A stretch of DNA of 64,000 bases from an uncultured Aquimarina sp. GTDB taxonomy: Bacteria; Bacteroidota; Bacteroidia; Flavobacteriales; Flavobacteriaceae. Position 1 is the stretch's first letter. Each line of letters opens with the position of its first letter. The DNA lies in contig CANLRN010000001.1 in the NCBI GenBank assembly GCA_947493495.1, forward strand, positions 124,001 to 188,000, in the 5' to 3' direction. The notes beneath the pieces are model-generated. The model did not search any database. It saw only the letters and a list, made by a program, of their open reading frames with translations, and had not been told where the DNA came from. Shown here piece by piece: positions 36,385-44,625 of this stretch. A program made the position numbers and the translations under genes.

Positions 36385-37677
36385 ATGCAATATTATAGCT
36401 TACATCATAATTCACCAAAAGTCTCCTTTTCTGAAGCAGTAATCAAAGGAATAGCGCCAGATAAGGGATTGTATTTCCCAGAAAGCATTACTCCTCTCCC
36501 ATCTTCTTTCTTTGATAAAATTGAAAAATTAGATCCTACAGAAATTGCATATCAGGCAATAAAACAATTTGTTGGAGATGAAATACCAGAAGCTGAGTTA
36601 CGAAATATTTTAAAAGATGTACTCAACTTTGATTTTCCAGTAGTCCCTATAGAAGAAAATATTGGAACATTAGAGCTTTTTCATGGTCCTACGATGGCTT
36701 TTAAAGATGTTGGTGCACGTTTTATGGCCAGATGTCTCGAATACTTCAATAAAAACAATAAAAATCATGTCACTGTACTGGTCGCTACTTCTGGGGATAC
36801 TGGTGGTGCAGTTGCTCAAGGTTTTTTAGGGGTAAAAGGTGTAGATGTAGTCATTCTTTACCCTTCTGGTAAGGTAAGTGATATCCAAGAGAGGCAACTT
36901 ACCACTTTAGGCAATAACATAACTGCTCTGGAAGTAGATGGCGTATTTGATGACTGTCAAGATATTGTAAAAAAAGCATTCCTAGACACCTCTATTACAG
37001 AAGTTAAACAATTAACTTCTGCAAACTCTATAAATATAGCCCGATGGTTACCACAGCTTTTTTACTTTATGTTTGCATATAAACAATTAAAAAACAAAGA
37101 GAAAGACATTGTTTTCTCTGTTCCTAGTGGCAATTTTGGAAATATCTGTGCTGGGATTGTAGCTAATAAATTAGGATTACCTGTTAAGCATTTTGTTGCA
37201 GCTACTAATAGTAATGATACTGTAGTAAAATATATGAAAACCAGTGAGTATATTGCTCAACCCTCTAAGGCAACAATATCTAATGCTATGGATGTAGGTA
37301 ATCCAAGTAATTTTATTAGGATACAGCAATTATTTGATACTAATTTTGAAGCCCTTAAAAACTCTTTTTCTGCGTATAGTTTTGATGACAATCTTACCAA
37401 AAAAGCTATGGGCGATATCTATGCGCAATCTAATTACATCGCAGACCCACATGGAGCAGTAGGCTATCTGGGTTTACAACAATATGGTTTACAAGAAAAT
37501 GAATACGGTGTATTTCTAGAAACTGCACATCCTGTTAAGTTTCTAGATATTGTAGAAAAAACATTGAATATAACAGTAGAAATACCATCACAAATTCGAA
37601 AAGTAATGAATAAAGATAAAATCAGTACTTCGATAAAAAACTATGAAGAGTTCAAGAAATTTATTGTTTCTACCTAA
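36385..37677 (+). CDS. thrC: threonine synthase
   Basis: A 430-residue PLP enzyme converting O-phosphohomoserine to threonine. The PLP lysine lies in FHGPTMAFKDVGARFMARCL; the phosphate-binding loop is VATSGDTGGAVAQGFLG; SVPSGNFGNICAGIVANKLG and SNAMDVGNPSNFIR are also typical of the bacterial (class I) enzyme. The N-terminus YYSLHHNSPKVSFSEAVIKG fits the family start. It ends the thr operon; the stop codon forms the first bases of repeat copy C. Confidence 0.95.
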   Translation: MQYYSLHHNSPKVSFSEAVIKGIAPDKGLYFPESITPLPSSFFDKIEKLDPTEIAYQAIKQFVGDEIPEAELRNILKDVLNFDFPVVPIEENIGTLELFHGPTMAFKDVGARFMARCLEYFNKNNKNHVTVLVATSGDTGGAVAQGFLGVKGVDVVILYPSGKVSDIQERQLTTLGNNITALEVDGVFDDCQDIVKKAFLDTSITEVKQLTSANSINIARWLPQLFYFMFAYKQLKNKEKDIVFSVPSGNFGNICAGIVANKLGLPVKHFVAATNSNDTVVKYMKTSEYIAQPSKATISNAMDVGNPSNFIRIQQLFDTNFEALKNSFSAYSFDDNLTKKAMGDIYAQSNYIADPHGAVGYLGLQQYGLQENEYGVFLETAHPVKFLDIVEKTLNITVEIPSQIRKVMNKDKISTSIKNYEEFKKFIVST

Positions 37678-37828
37678 ACCACTATGGACTAAAGTCTATA
37701 GATTTCTATATGTGACTAAAATCAGTTACACGGATATCAGCTTTTAGCAGTTAGCCATTAACTATTTTCAAAAAAACTAAAAGCTAATGACTCAAAACGG
37801 GTTTAACTATTTTTGATACCAATAAATA
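37675..37828 (+). repeat. interspersed intergenic repeat, copy C
   Basis: Begins at the thrC stop codon (TAAACCACTATGG) and ends GATACCAATAAATATC. Contains GTGACTAAAATCAGTTACAC, AGCTTTTAGCAGTTAGCC and AAAAGCTAATGACTCAAA, with the central segment GAAGCTAAAGC missing. It carries TATTTTTG at 37808-37815. It lies between convergent genes, so the promoter-like box has no plus-strand gene to serve. Confidence 0.78.
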
Positions 37829-37869
37829 TCTATCTATTCTTTATCACGATAGTTCTTGTATACTTATTC

Positions 37870-38754
37870 CTACAGCGCTAATGTTTTCATTACATTAAAT
37901 ACAATCTCCGAGGTAGAAGCTAAATATTTAAAATTCACTGTAGTATATTTATCAAAAGCTTGATGCACGTAAGGAGAATTATCGCCATTTTTTAGCTCTG
38001 CAGTAATTGTTATTGTATCATAGCCTAAAGTAGAAAATATTCTTGTCTCTGGTGTAGAGGTTTCTCTTTTAAAAACAGGTACAGAAGACTCTAATCGATA
38101 AGCAGATTCTAAGCTGATATTTGAAGCTAAAAGTTCTATGGCTCTATCTTCGTCATTATCCCAGCCCATATAATCAACTCTGTGCATAGCCAATATATTA
38201 TATTTTTCTTTTTTCATTTTTTTAACAAACATCCTACAGCCAATCATATTGGTTTCTTGTTGGTCAAAATAAACAATAATAAAGTTTTTAGACCTATTGG
38301 TAAGTTTCATTAATTTTTCTGCCACATAATGTGTTAGTGCTACTCCTGTAGCATTATGTACTGCTCCAGGACTATCTTTTACAGTATCATAATGGGCTCC
38401 TAATACCACATATTCATCAGTAGCTACTGTTGCAGGGATAATCCCGTATATATTGGCTCCTGTATATTGCTTTCCCTTTTTATCTTGCACATTATAGCTA
38501 TCACGCACGGGTTTAATACCAATCCCTTTTAATTTATCAAATAAAAAATCAGCAGTGGTTTTTCGTTCAGAAGCAGAAGCTCTACTCTTTAATTTCTTTT
38601 TTCCTTTAATTGGTATATGTCCTGTTAGTTTACCAACTATATCTTTTTGGATGTTTATAATTTCTGCTTCACTAAATTCTGTTTGCGGTTGAGCAAATAT
38701 AATCTGAGTTGTAAATACAAAAAAAAGTAATAGTCCGTACTTATAAAATTTCAT
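37870..38754 (-). CDS. exported M28-like peptidase, possibly with altered metal site
   Basis: A 294-residue protein with a signal peptide (LLFFVFTTQIIFAQ) and M28 (aminopeptidase Y-like) fold. Visible: YVVLGAHYDTVKDSPGAVHN (first ligand His in AHYD), then the segment where the bridging Asp of the DDN motif would be reads AVHN; IIVYFDQQETNMIGCRMFVK corresponds to the EE segment with one Glu kept; MHRVDYMGWD follows, and a late HQAFDKYTTVN supplies a His. Two expected metal/catalytic residues differ, so activity is uncertain. Convergent with thrC. Confidence 0.75.
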   Translation of the reverse strand: MKFYKYGLLLFFVFTTQIIFAQPQTEFSEAEIINIQKDIVGKLTGHIPIKGKKKLKSRASASERKTTADFLFDKLKGIGIKPVRDSYNVQDKKGKQYTGANIYGIIPATVATDEYVVLGAHYDTVKDSPGAVHNATGVALTHYVAEKLMKLTNRSKNFIIVYFDQQETNMIGCRMFVKKMKKEKYNILAMHRVDYMGWDNDEDRAIELLASNISLESAYRLESSVPVFKRETSTPETRIFSTLGYDTITITAELKNGDNSPYVHQAFDKYTTVNFKYLASTSEIVFNVMKTLAL

Positions 38755-38788
38755 TTTTGATTATTTATATTCCAATTCTTTCCTTATG

Positions 38789-38796
38789 CAAATTTA
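38789..38796 (-). promoter_or_regulatory. -7 promoter-like motif for the M28-like gene
   Basis: Minus-strand TAAATTTG fits TAnnTTTG and lies 34 bases upstream of the start codon at 38754. Confidence 0.4.
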
Positions 38797-38852
38797 TGAA
38801 ACATTATATAAATATTATAATTTAGTATTTTAACGCTTCAAATCTATACCAT

Positions 38853-39440
38853 ATGTCAATCCCAAAAACTATACCATACTTGATATGCCTCTTATTATTA
38901 TTCACTCAATGTCAAAAAAGACCGAAAAAAAGTCCCCTTGTTGCACCAGATGATTGGAGAGAAGAAGTGATACAATTTCCTTTAGATTTTGCTCCATCTC
39001 TTGGATATAAAGGCACTCAACACGTAAGATTTGCTCCTGATTGGGGTCAAAAAGATTCTCATCAATATTTTTCATATGGTTTTTTATGGGATATTGAAAA
39101 AAATCCGTTGTTAACACCTAAGAAATTAGAATCAGATATGGAAACTTATTTTGATGGTATCATGAAAAAAGTTGCTGATAAAAATAAAAACTCTAAGACA
39201 AAAATCATAAAATCAAAAGCTTTCTTCGAAAGTATAGATGAGAATAATTATATAGGTAAGGTCCTTACATATGATGCATTTATCAGAAAAAAAGAAGTAG
39301 AACTTAATATTTTAGCCGAATACTTAAGCTGTCCATCATCCAATAAGCATTTTGTTTTGTTTAAAATTTCTCCTCAAAAAATTGATCACCCGATATGGGA
39401 CAGCTTAAACAAGCTAAATGTTTTTAAAGAATGTAAGTAA
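38853..39440 (+). CDS. lipoprotein of unknown function
   Basis: A 195-residue protein with a lipobox (LLLLFTQC, Cys near residue 20), then a lysine-rich linker and a mixed alpha/beta domain: DWREEVIQFPLDFAPSLGYK, GTQHVRFAPDWGQKDSHQYF and SYGFLWDIEKN. No family name can be given. The aromatic-rich centre and EYLSCPSSNKHFVLFKISP at the C-terminus suggest a globular periplasmic domain. It is divergent from the M28-like peptidase gene, with 98 bases between starts, and precedes the DUF547 lipoprotein gene. Confidence 0.7.
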   Translation: MSIPKTIPYLICLLLLFTQCQKRPKKSPLVAPDDWREEVIQFPLDFAPSLGYKGTQHVRFAPDWGQKDSHQYFSYGFLWDIEKNPLLTPKKLESDMETYFDGIMKKVADKNKNSKTKIIKSKAFFESIDENNYIGKVLTYDAFIRKKEVELNILAEYLSCPSSNKHFVLFKISPQKIDHPIWDSLNKLNVFKECK

Positions 39441-39569
39441 TCAATACATCGAATGATAAGAAAAAAACAAATAATAGTCATTTGCGAATCTGTGTGTTTT
39501 TCTGCTATTTTGTCATCTTTTTATGAAAAAGTATTTAGTTCTATAACTAAAGACATTGTAGACATATAC

Positions 39570-39577
39570 TATATTTG
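39570..39577 (+). promoter_or_regulatory. -7 promoter-like motif for the DUF547 gene
   Basis: TATATTTG fits TAnnTTTG, 37 bases before the ATG at 39615. A -33 TTG at the normal distance is not evident. Confidence 0.4.
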
Positions 39578-39614
39578 TAGAAATATATGAAAATACAACA
39601 AATATCATTATATA

Positions 39615-40703
39615 ATGCATAAGATACTCATACTTGTACTAGCTCTTTTTTTTATATGCTGTAAGGACTCCAAAAACTCTGAAAAAGTCGAAGAACCTTT
39701 ACCTAAAGAAAAGCCTACAGAAAATACAGAGGCAACAATACCATCTAACTCAGATAATTTTTCGAATGAAACAACCGAAGAAGAATTAACTGATGAAAAA
39801 AGTAATAAAGTTGTATTTACTAATGTATTTAAGGCATTAAACCAAAGAGACACATTAGAAACCTATGCAGAGGGTTCTATAGAAAATTCTACAGAAGATT
39901 CTTTAGAAAAACAAGATGTTGTAGTTGATCAAGTAAATACCGATGAAAACAAATCGATCAGTAGTACAACTAATACAGAAATCAAACAAAGTAAGGAAGA
40001 TGTAACAACAAACACTACCAAAGACGTAGAAATTAAAGAAGCTATTCCCGAAATAATTAGACCAGAACACGATACATGGAACACATTAACTAAAAAATAC
40101 GTGTCTTCTAATGGAAAGGTAAATTATAAAGGTTTTAAATCCGAAATTAAATTACTAGAAAGCTATTTAACGCATTTAGAAAAGACCCCTCCAAAAAAAG
40201 GTTGGTCTAGATCAGAACAATTAGCATATTGGTTTAACTTATATAATGCAGCAACTATTCAACTGATAAGTACGGCATATCCAGTAAAAAGTATCAAAGA
40301 TATTAATAGTGGTAAGCCTTGGGATAAGGTTTTTATAAAATCTGGCGATAAAAAATATTCTTTAAATCAAATAGAAAACGCTATTGTTAGACCCAATTTT
40401 AATGAGCCTAGATTGCACGTTGCATTTAATTGTGCTGCTATATCTTGTCCTAAAATGCTCAATCAAGCTTTTGTTCCTAATAGACTTAATAGCCAACTAA
40501 ATAAATTATCCAAAGACTGGATCAATGATAGCTCGAAAAATAAAATCACAGAAAATACTATAGAAATAAGTAAAATATTCGAATGGTATGCTAAAGATTT
40601 TAAGAAAGGAGTCCTCCCATTTATTAATAAATATTCTGGTACTACGATTAGTGATGATGCTTCTATTGCTTATTTAGAGTACAATTGGGATCTAAATGAC
40701 TAG
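39615..40703 (+). CDS. DUF547 lipoprotein
   Basis: A 362-residue protein with lipobox ALFFICC near residue 16, a long acidic, Thr/Ser/Glu-rich linker (about 20-145), and a C-terminal DUF547 domain (about 150-360): HDTWNTLTKKYVSSNGKVNY, SEQLAYWFNLYNAATIQLI, LNQIENAIVRPNFNEPRLHV and AFNCAAISCPKMLNQAF with its Cys pair. DUF547 relates to papain-like/transglutaminase-like folds but has no agreed activity. The disordered linker suggests the domain reaches away from the membrane. Repeat copy D follows. Confidence 0.85.
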   Translation: MHKILILVLALFFICCKDSKNSEKVEEPLPKEKPTENTEATIPSNSDNFSNETTEEELTDEKSNKVVFTNVFKALNQRDTLETYAEGSIENSTEDSLEKQDVVVDQVNTDENKSISSTTNTEIKQSKEDVTTNTTKDVEIKEAIPEIIRPEHDTWNTLTKKYVSSNGKVNYKGFKSEIKLLESYLTHLEKTPPKKGWSRSEQLAYWFNLYNAATIQLISTAYPVKSIKDINSGKPWDKVFIKSGDKKYSLNQIENAIVRPNFNEPRLHVAFNCAAISCPKMLNQAFVPNRLNSQLNKLSKDWINDSSKNKITENTIEISKIFEWYAKDFKKGVLPFINKYSGTTISDDASIAYLEYNWDLND

Positions 40704-40716
40704 TATGTAATTTTAT

Positions 40717-40883
40717 ATGTCTCAAGAGGAATAGAAGTGGTTTTAGCTTCTAAAAACTGTTGAACATGTATAGGCATTTAGTTTTTTTGACAATAGCTGA
40801 TGGTTAACTGCAAAAAGCTCATATCCGTATAGCTGACTTTAGTCAGATTAAAAAAAACATATACTCTTCTTTTCTACTGGTTA
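40717..40883 (-). repeat. interspersed intergenic repeat, copy D (inverted)
   Basis: The only copy in minus orientation. Read on the minus strand it contains CTGACTAAAGTCAGCTATAC, GAGCTTTTTGCAGTTAACC, AAAAACTAAATGCC and GTTTTTAGAAGCTAAAACC; the end box has diverged to CCTCTTGAGAC, so no -7-like motif remains. It lies between the DUF547 gene and gcvT. Confidence 0.72.
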
Positions 40884-40966
40884 ATAACTTATCATATAAA
40901 TGGATTGGTTAACAAAGTAAAGTTTTTTACATTCGGCATCAATTTGATAACAAAGTTATTTAGCCT

Positions 40967-42049
40967 ATGGAAAATACAGCATTAACAGAAACTCATATTG
41001 CTTTAGGTGCAAAAATGGTACCTTTTGCTGGGTACAATATGCCTGTATCGTATGAAGGTGTAAATATAGAACATCAAACCGTACGTGAAGCAGTTGGCGT
41101 TTTTGATGTCTCCCACATGGGAGAATTTCTAATTACTGGACCGCAAGCATTAAACCTGATACAAAAAGTAACCACTAATGATGCATCAAAACTAGTAGAT
41201 GGTAAAGCACAATATAGTTGTTTCCCAAACGACACTGGGGGTATTATAGATGATCTAATTATATATAAAATTGCAAACGAAAAGTATTTATTGGTAGTGA
41301 ACGCCTCTAATATCCAAAAAGACTGGGATTGGATATCTAGTCATAATACTATGAATGCAGAGATGCGCAACCTCTCCGAAGACTATTCATTATTAGCTAT
41401 CCAAGGGCCTAAGGCAGCCGAAAGCATGCAGACATTAACATCTGTAAATCTACAAGAAATGAAGTTTTATACTTTTAAAGTTGCAGATTTTGCAGGTATT
41501 GACCACGTGATTATTTCTGCCACTGGATATACTGGTAGTGGAGGTTTTGAGATCTACTGCAAAAACTCTGAAGTACAACAAATATGGAATAACGTATTAG
41601 AAGCTGGTGCTACATATGGTATTAAACCTATCGGATTAGCCGCCAGAGATACATTACGTTTAGAAATGGGATATTGTTTATATGGTAATGATATTGATGA
41701 TAGCACCTCTCCTATCGAGGCTGGTTTGGGTTGGATCACTAAATTTACCAAAGATTTTATCAATGCTGATGAATTGGCAAATGAGAAAAAAAGAGGCCCT
41801 AAACGTAAACTAGTAGGTTTTGAATTGGATGAACGAGGTATCCCTAGGCAAGGTTATGATATTGTAGATGGAAATGGATCTACAATCGGAGTTGTTACCT
41901 CTGGCACCATGTCTCCTTCTTTAAGAAAAGGGATTGGTTTAGGATATGTTCCTACTCTATTCGCTGACTCAGGTAGCAAAATCAATATACAGATACGAAA
42001 AAAATCGATCCCAGCAACCGTAATCAAACCCCCATTTTATAAAATATAA
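40967..42049 (+). CDS. gcvT: glycine cleavage system aminomethyltransferase (T protein)
   Basis: A 360-residue folate-dependent enzyme that releases ammonia from the aminomethyl-lipoyl H protein and forms methylenetetrahydrofolate. Visible: [39 protein letters not shown] (with the conserved DVSHM), [17 protein letters not shown] with the folate-binding Asp, [15 protein letters not shown], and [20 protein letters not shown]. The length is normal. gcvH and gcvP are not in this window. A strong terminator stands 24 bases after the stop. Confidence 0.95.
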   Translation: MENTALTETHIALGAKMVPFAGYNMPVSYEGVNIEHQTVREAVGVFDVSHMGEFLITGPQALNLIQKVTTNDASKLVDGKAQYSCFPNDTGGIIDDLIIYKIANEKYLLVVNASNIQKDWDWISSHNTMNAEMRNLSEDYSLLAIQGPKAAESMQTLTSVNLQEMKFYTFKVADFAGIDHVIISATGYTGSGGFEIYCKNSEVQQIWNNVLEAGATYGIKPIGLAARDTLRLEMGYCLYGNDIDDSTSPIEAGLGWITKFTKDFINADELANEKKRGPKRKLVGFELDERGIPRQGYDIVDGNGSTIGVVTSGTMSPSLRKGIGLGYVPTLFADSGSKINIQIRKKSIPATVIKPPFYKI

Positions 42050-42073
42050 ACCCAACAATAAATAAGGCATACT

Positions 42074-42120
42074 TAAGTTTCAGAATTACAAGAAGTCATA
42101 ATTCTGAAACTTACTTTTTT
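42074..42120 (+). terminator. intrinsic terminator after gcvT
   Basis: A perfect 15-bp stem, TAAGTTTCAGAATTA (42074-42088) with TAATTCTGAAACTTA (42099-42113), 10-nt loop and a T-run CTTTTTTT. It is the strongest terminator in the window. The next coding region begins right after it. Confidence 0.9.
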
Positions 42121-42134
42121 TGAAATTCAAAACA

Positions 42135-42950
42135 TTGAAAAAAATTCTAATCATAGGCGGTAGTGGGTTTATAGGCAATGCTCTATATAAAGAGTTAAAT
42201 TCCTATTTTGATACCTATGGCACATATCATACGGATAATGACTTCTATGAAAGAAATCAAAAGTTTTTTCAGTATGATATGGAGTTAGAAGATATATCCA
42301 TTCTATTAGACAACCTAAAACCTAGCATTATCATTTCTGCAATACGTGGTAATTTTAATGCGCAATTGGATGCACATTATCGTATAATCCAATGGATTAA
42401 AAAACACAGATGCAAATTAATTTTTATGTCTAGTGCCAATGTTTTTGACTCTTTTAGCAATTACCCATCGTATGAATATGATAAAACATTGAGTGAAAGT
42501 GTTTATGGTAAACTCAAAATCAAAATAGAAAACGCATTGATGCGACTACCTTCTCATAAATATGTAATCGCGCGAGTGCCTATGATTTTTGGTTCTACTA
42601 CCCCAAGAGTACAAGAATTAAAAACACTATACGACCTAAAAGCTGCTATCGAAGTATTTCCTAATGTGATTATTAATGTGACTTCTATCGCTAAACTTAC
42701 TCAGCAAATACATTACATCATTAATCGAAGTAAAAAAGGGATTTTTCATCTTGGCAGTACTGATCTCATCTATCACTTAGATCTAATCACAGAAATATGT
42801 GATATACTACAGTTAGAAAATCCTATTTTTAAACAAGTATTTGATTCTAATAATGATCGCTATCTTGCAGTATTACCAAAGGATAATACATTGCCTAAAA
42901 ATCTTCAAATTACAACTAAAGAAGTCATTAGCTCTGTATTGGTAAATTGA
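42135..42950 (+). CDS. NAD(P)-dependent epimerase/dehydratase-like (atypical SDR) protein
   Basis: A 271-residue protein with the Rossmann nucleotide motif KKILIIGGSGFIGNALYKEL at the N-terminus, an active-site-like MSSANVFDSF, SYEYDKTLSESVYGKLKIKI (a YxxxK-like pattern) and VPMIFGSTTPRVQEL. It is related to RmlD/nucleoside-diphosphate-sugar epimerases; substrate unknown. A TTG at 42135 is chosen; TTG at 42120 overlaps the terminator T-run and adds five residues. Having no visible promoter between the terminator and start, it may depend on read-through or on a promoter within the hairpin. Confidence 0.75.
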   Translation: MKKILIIGGSGFIGNALYKELNSYFDTYGTYHTDNDFYERNQKFFQYDMELEDISILLDNLKPSIIISAIRGNFNAQLDAHYRIIQWIKKHRCKLIFMSSANVFDSFSNYPSYEYDKTLSESVYGKLKIKIENALMRLPSHKYVIARVPMIFGSTTPRVQELKTLYDLKAAIEVFPNVIINVTSIAKLTQQIHYIINRSKKGIFHLGSTDLIYHLDLITEICDILQLENPIFKQVFDSNNDRYLAVLPKDNTLPKNLQITTKEVISSVLVN

Positions 42951-43069
42951 GAATAAAACAGACCTGCTACAATCATACAAACACCATAAACCTTTAAAAG
43001 TTAATATAAGCAATGTAGCTTTTATACAGCAAGTTATATAAATTGTGTATTCATTTGTATCTTTGTAGT

Positions 43070-43492
43070 ATGAGTATGGAAGGCAAAAAGATAATTTTAT
43101 TTGATGGTGTATGTAATTTATGCAACAATACTGTCAATTTTATCATAAAACGAGATAAGAATGATGTATTTAGATATGCCTCTTTGCAAAGTGATATAGG
43201 AAAGAAGTTATCTCGAGAACGTAATATAGACACAGCTACACTAGATACGATTATTCTTATTGAGCCAGATGCAGGATATCACCATAAATCAACAGCTGCC
43301 CTACATATTGCAAGACAGCTGTCTGGTGGTTACCCGTTACTTTCTGTTTTTCTTATTTTTCCTAAGTCGTTTAGAGACTTTGTTTACGATTTTGTTTCTA
43401 AAAATAGATACAAATGGTTTGGTAAAACAGAAACCTGTACAATTCCTACTCCAGAATTAAAAGCGTTATTTATAGATCAAATTATTCAATAA
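43070..43492 (+). CDS. DCC family thiol-disulfide oxidoreductase (DUF393)
   Basis: A 140-residue protein with the DCC motif ILFDGVCNLCNNTVNFIIKR (DxxCxxC), KSTAALHIARQLSGGYPLLS and a late SKNRYKWFGKTETC. Family members have a thioredoxin-like fold and are assumed to act in thiol-disulfide exchange. The ATG at 43070 is chosen; a TATCTTTG (43058-43065) immediately upstream fits the -7 pattern, so the transcript may have almost no leader, making the ATG at 43076 (MEGKKIILF) an alternative. Its stop lies within the hairpin shared with the convergent tiny gene. Confidence 0.85.
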   Translation: MSMEGKKIILFDGVCNLCNNTVNFIIKRDKNDVFRYASLQSDIGKKLSRERNIDTATLDTIILIEPDAGYHHKSTAALHIARQLSGGYPLLSVFLIFPKSFRDFVYDFVSKNRYKWFGKTETCTIPTPELKALFIDQIIQ

Positions 43493-43509
43493 TTTTTTAT
43501 TGAATAATA
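43480..43509. terminator. hairpin overlapping the ends of two convergent genes
   Basis: ATTATTCAAT (43481-43490) and ATTGAATAAT (43499-43508) form a 10-bp stem around AATTTTTT. The stop codons of the DCC gene (43490-43492) and of the minus-strand 47-residue gene (43497-43499) both lie in it. The loop supplies the T-run in one direction and A-run in the other. Confidence 0.55.
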
Positions 43510-43640
43510 ATCTCTTTATCGCTATCTTCTACTACTTCTGTGATTTCTTTATCAATTTTTTCCATATTATCAATGTGTACAAATCCTAGGCAGAATATTG
43601 TAAAACATATTAAAATTATAGGTAATAAAAATTGTTTCAC
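43497..43640 (-). CDS. 47-residue exported/membrane peptide, paralog of the peptide encoded at 43961-44155
   Basis: A small frame from GTG at 43640 to TAA at 43497-43499. The product starts with a hydrophobic signal-like stretch (KQFLLPIILICFTIFCLGFV), then HIDNMEKIDKEITEVV and an acidic tail. It aligns without gaps to the product of the next small gene upstream (MKRLLLPIVLLSFAVVSLG / IVHIDNVNKLNANADQLREK), sharing LLPI, LG, VHIDN. That conservation and lack of any plus-strand alternative support it as a real gene. Function unknown; one-pass membrane or secreted peptide. Confidence 0.65.
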   Translation of the reverse strand: MKQFLLPIILICFTIFCLGFVHIDNMEKIDKEITEVVEDSDKEIIIQ

Positions 43641-43960
43641 ACTATCAAATTTAGGAATTAAAAATTTTGGGACAAAAAAAATACCTTTCCTTGTTTACGG
43701 TTTAAAAGTAATACAATTCTAGCTTAGGTATTTAGTGTTTTAGAATTCGTTAACAATAATTTAGAATTCGTTTAGAAAATAATAGTAAGAAATAACTGAA
43801 AGGAATATTCCCTTTCTATACTTATTTTTTTGTTCCCTTATTTCCCCGAAAGCAAGGTATTTCTTAAGGATAGTAAAAAATGAAATACATAATCTAGAAG
43901 TAATACCTCATTTAACCCCAAATATCAATTCTTAGTACTAACAGTGTCTATTACTGCATT
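43641..43960. other. intergenic region between the two tiny paralogs
   Basis: A 320-base AT-rich gap with no supported gene. It contains two direct repeats of TTTAGAATTCGTT and a short hairpin near 43800-43820 (GAAAGG with CCTTTC). Confidence 0.45.
43739..43772. repeat. two 13-bp direct repeats, 21-bp period
   Basis: TTTAGAATTCGTT occurs at 43739-43751 and 43760-43772, exactly 21 bp apart, that is two helical turns. It lies about 100 bases upstream of the 47-residue peptide gene (minus strand) and could be a regulator binding site. Confidence 0.5.
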
Positions 43961-44155
43961 TCATGATGTACTCTCAGAGGAGTTAGAAGTCTTAATTGTT
44001 TTGTCATTTAGTGTAGACTTAGGTGTATTAGTTTGATGCTTTTCTCTTAATTGATCAGCATTAGCATTTAACTTATTTACATTATCAATATGCACAATAC
44101 CCAAACTTACTACTGCAAATGATAATAAAACTATTGGTAAAAGAAGTCGTTTCAT
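43961..44155 (-). CDS. 64-residue exported/membrane peptide
   Basis: A small protein with a hydrophobic N-terminus (KRLLLPIVLLSFAVVSLGIV), HIDNVNKLNANADQL, then a Ser/Thr/Lys-rich tail. It shares its first 25 or so residues with the 47-residue product at 43497-43640; the tails differ. The pair may be a local duplication. The hydrophobic region may serve as signal peptide or anchor. No family is recognised. Confidence 0.65.
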   Translation of the reverse strand: MKRLLLPIVLLSFAVVSLGIVHIDNVNKLNANADQLREKHQTNTPKSTLNDKTIKTSNSSESTS

Positions 44156-44228
44156 AATGAGTTGTTTTAGTGTTTATACACACTGTGTATGTGTGTATCC
44201 AAAAGTACTTATATCCCATATACAAAGT

Positions 44229-44275
44229 AAGGGGGCTTTAGCTAAAAAACGTATAGGGGTTTTCCCCCTTTTTTT
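44229..44275 (+). terminator. terminator-like hairpin with no upstream plus-strand gene
   Basis: AAGGGGG (44229-44235) can pair with CCCCCTT (44264-44270), followed by TTTTT; inside, GGGGTTTTCCCC can form a competing hairpin. The orientation is plus, but no plus-strand coding gene lies just upstream, so it may end a small RNA or be a leader structure of the minus-strand peptide. Confidence 0.4.
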
Positions 44276-44543
44276 AGCAGTAAAACTCCACGTATAAATT
44301 TTTATGTCTATATACGTATATCATAGTGTTGGATAATTTCGTTGCTAGTATAATTTTTAATACATTGTAAAAAATAACTACCCCAATGCTTGTTTAACCC
44401 AGTTTATGCGTTAGGACTTCGTCAAGATGCTTTCAAGTGCAATAAACACTGATGTTTTCTTTATTTCAGCGTAGCGATGCTACGGTTATAGTAAAAAACA
44501 TAGTGAAACGGTAGTGTTTGCAGCAGTTGAAAGATGGAATAGA

Positions 44544-44574
44544 TTTCCTAATGAATAAAATGGGTTTAAGGCAG
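44544..44574 (+). repeat. short intergenic motif shared with 14444-14473
   Basis: TTTCCTAATGAATAAAATGG and GTTTAAGGCAG here correspond to TTTTCTAATGAATAAAACGG and ATTTAGACAG at 14444-14473. Both copies are intergenic and plus-oriented. The similarity is about 30 bp with few mismatches. Confidence 0.4.
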
Positions 44575-44625
44575 TGTAAGACTAAAAATTTTAATTCATC
44601 TTATATCCATTAAAATCTATTTTTT

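Larger units (their letters stand above)
44156..44625. other. intergenic region upstream of the TssD cassette
   Basis: A 470-base region with no supported frame. It holds a G-run/C-run hairpin with a T-run (44229-44275), a small hairpin around CGTAGC/GCTACG near 44470, and a 30-bp element resembling 14444-14473. No TAnnTTTG box was found within 60 bases of the tssD start. Confidence 0.5.

Noticed and set aside
43540-43722. 60-residue plus-strand frame
   Set aside because: Antisense to the conserved 47-residue peptide gene, with no recognisable product.
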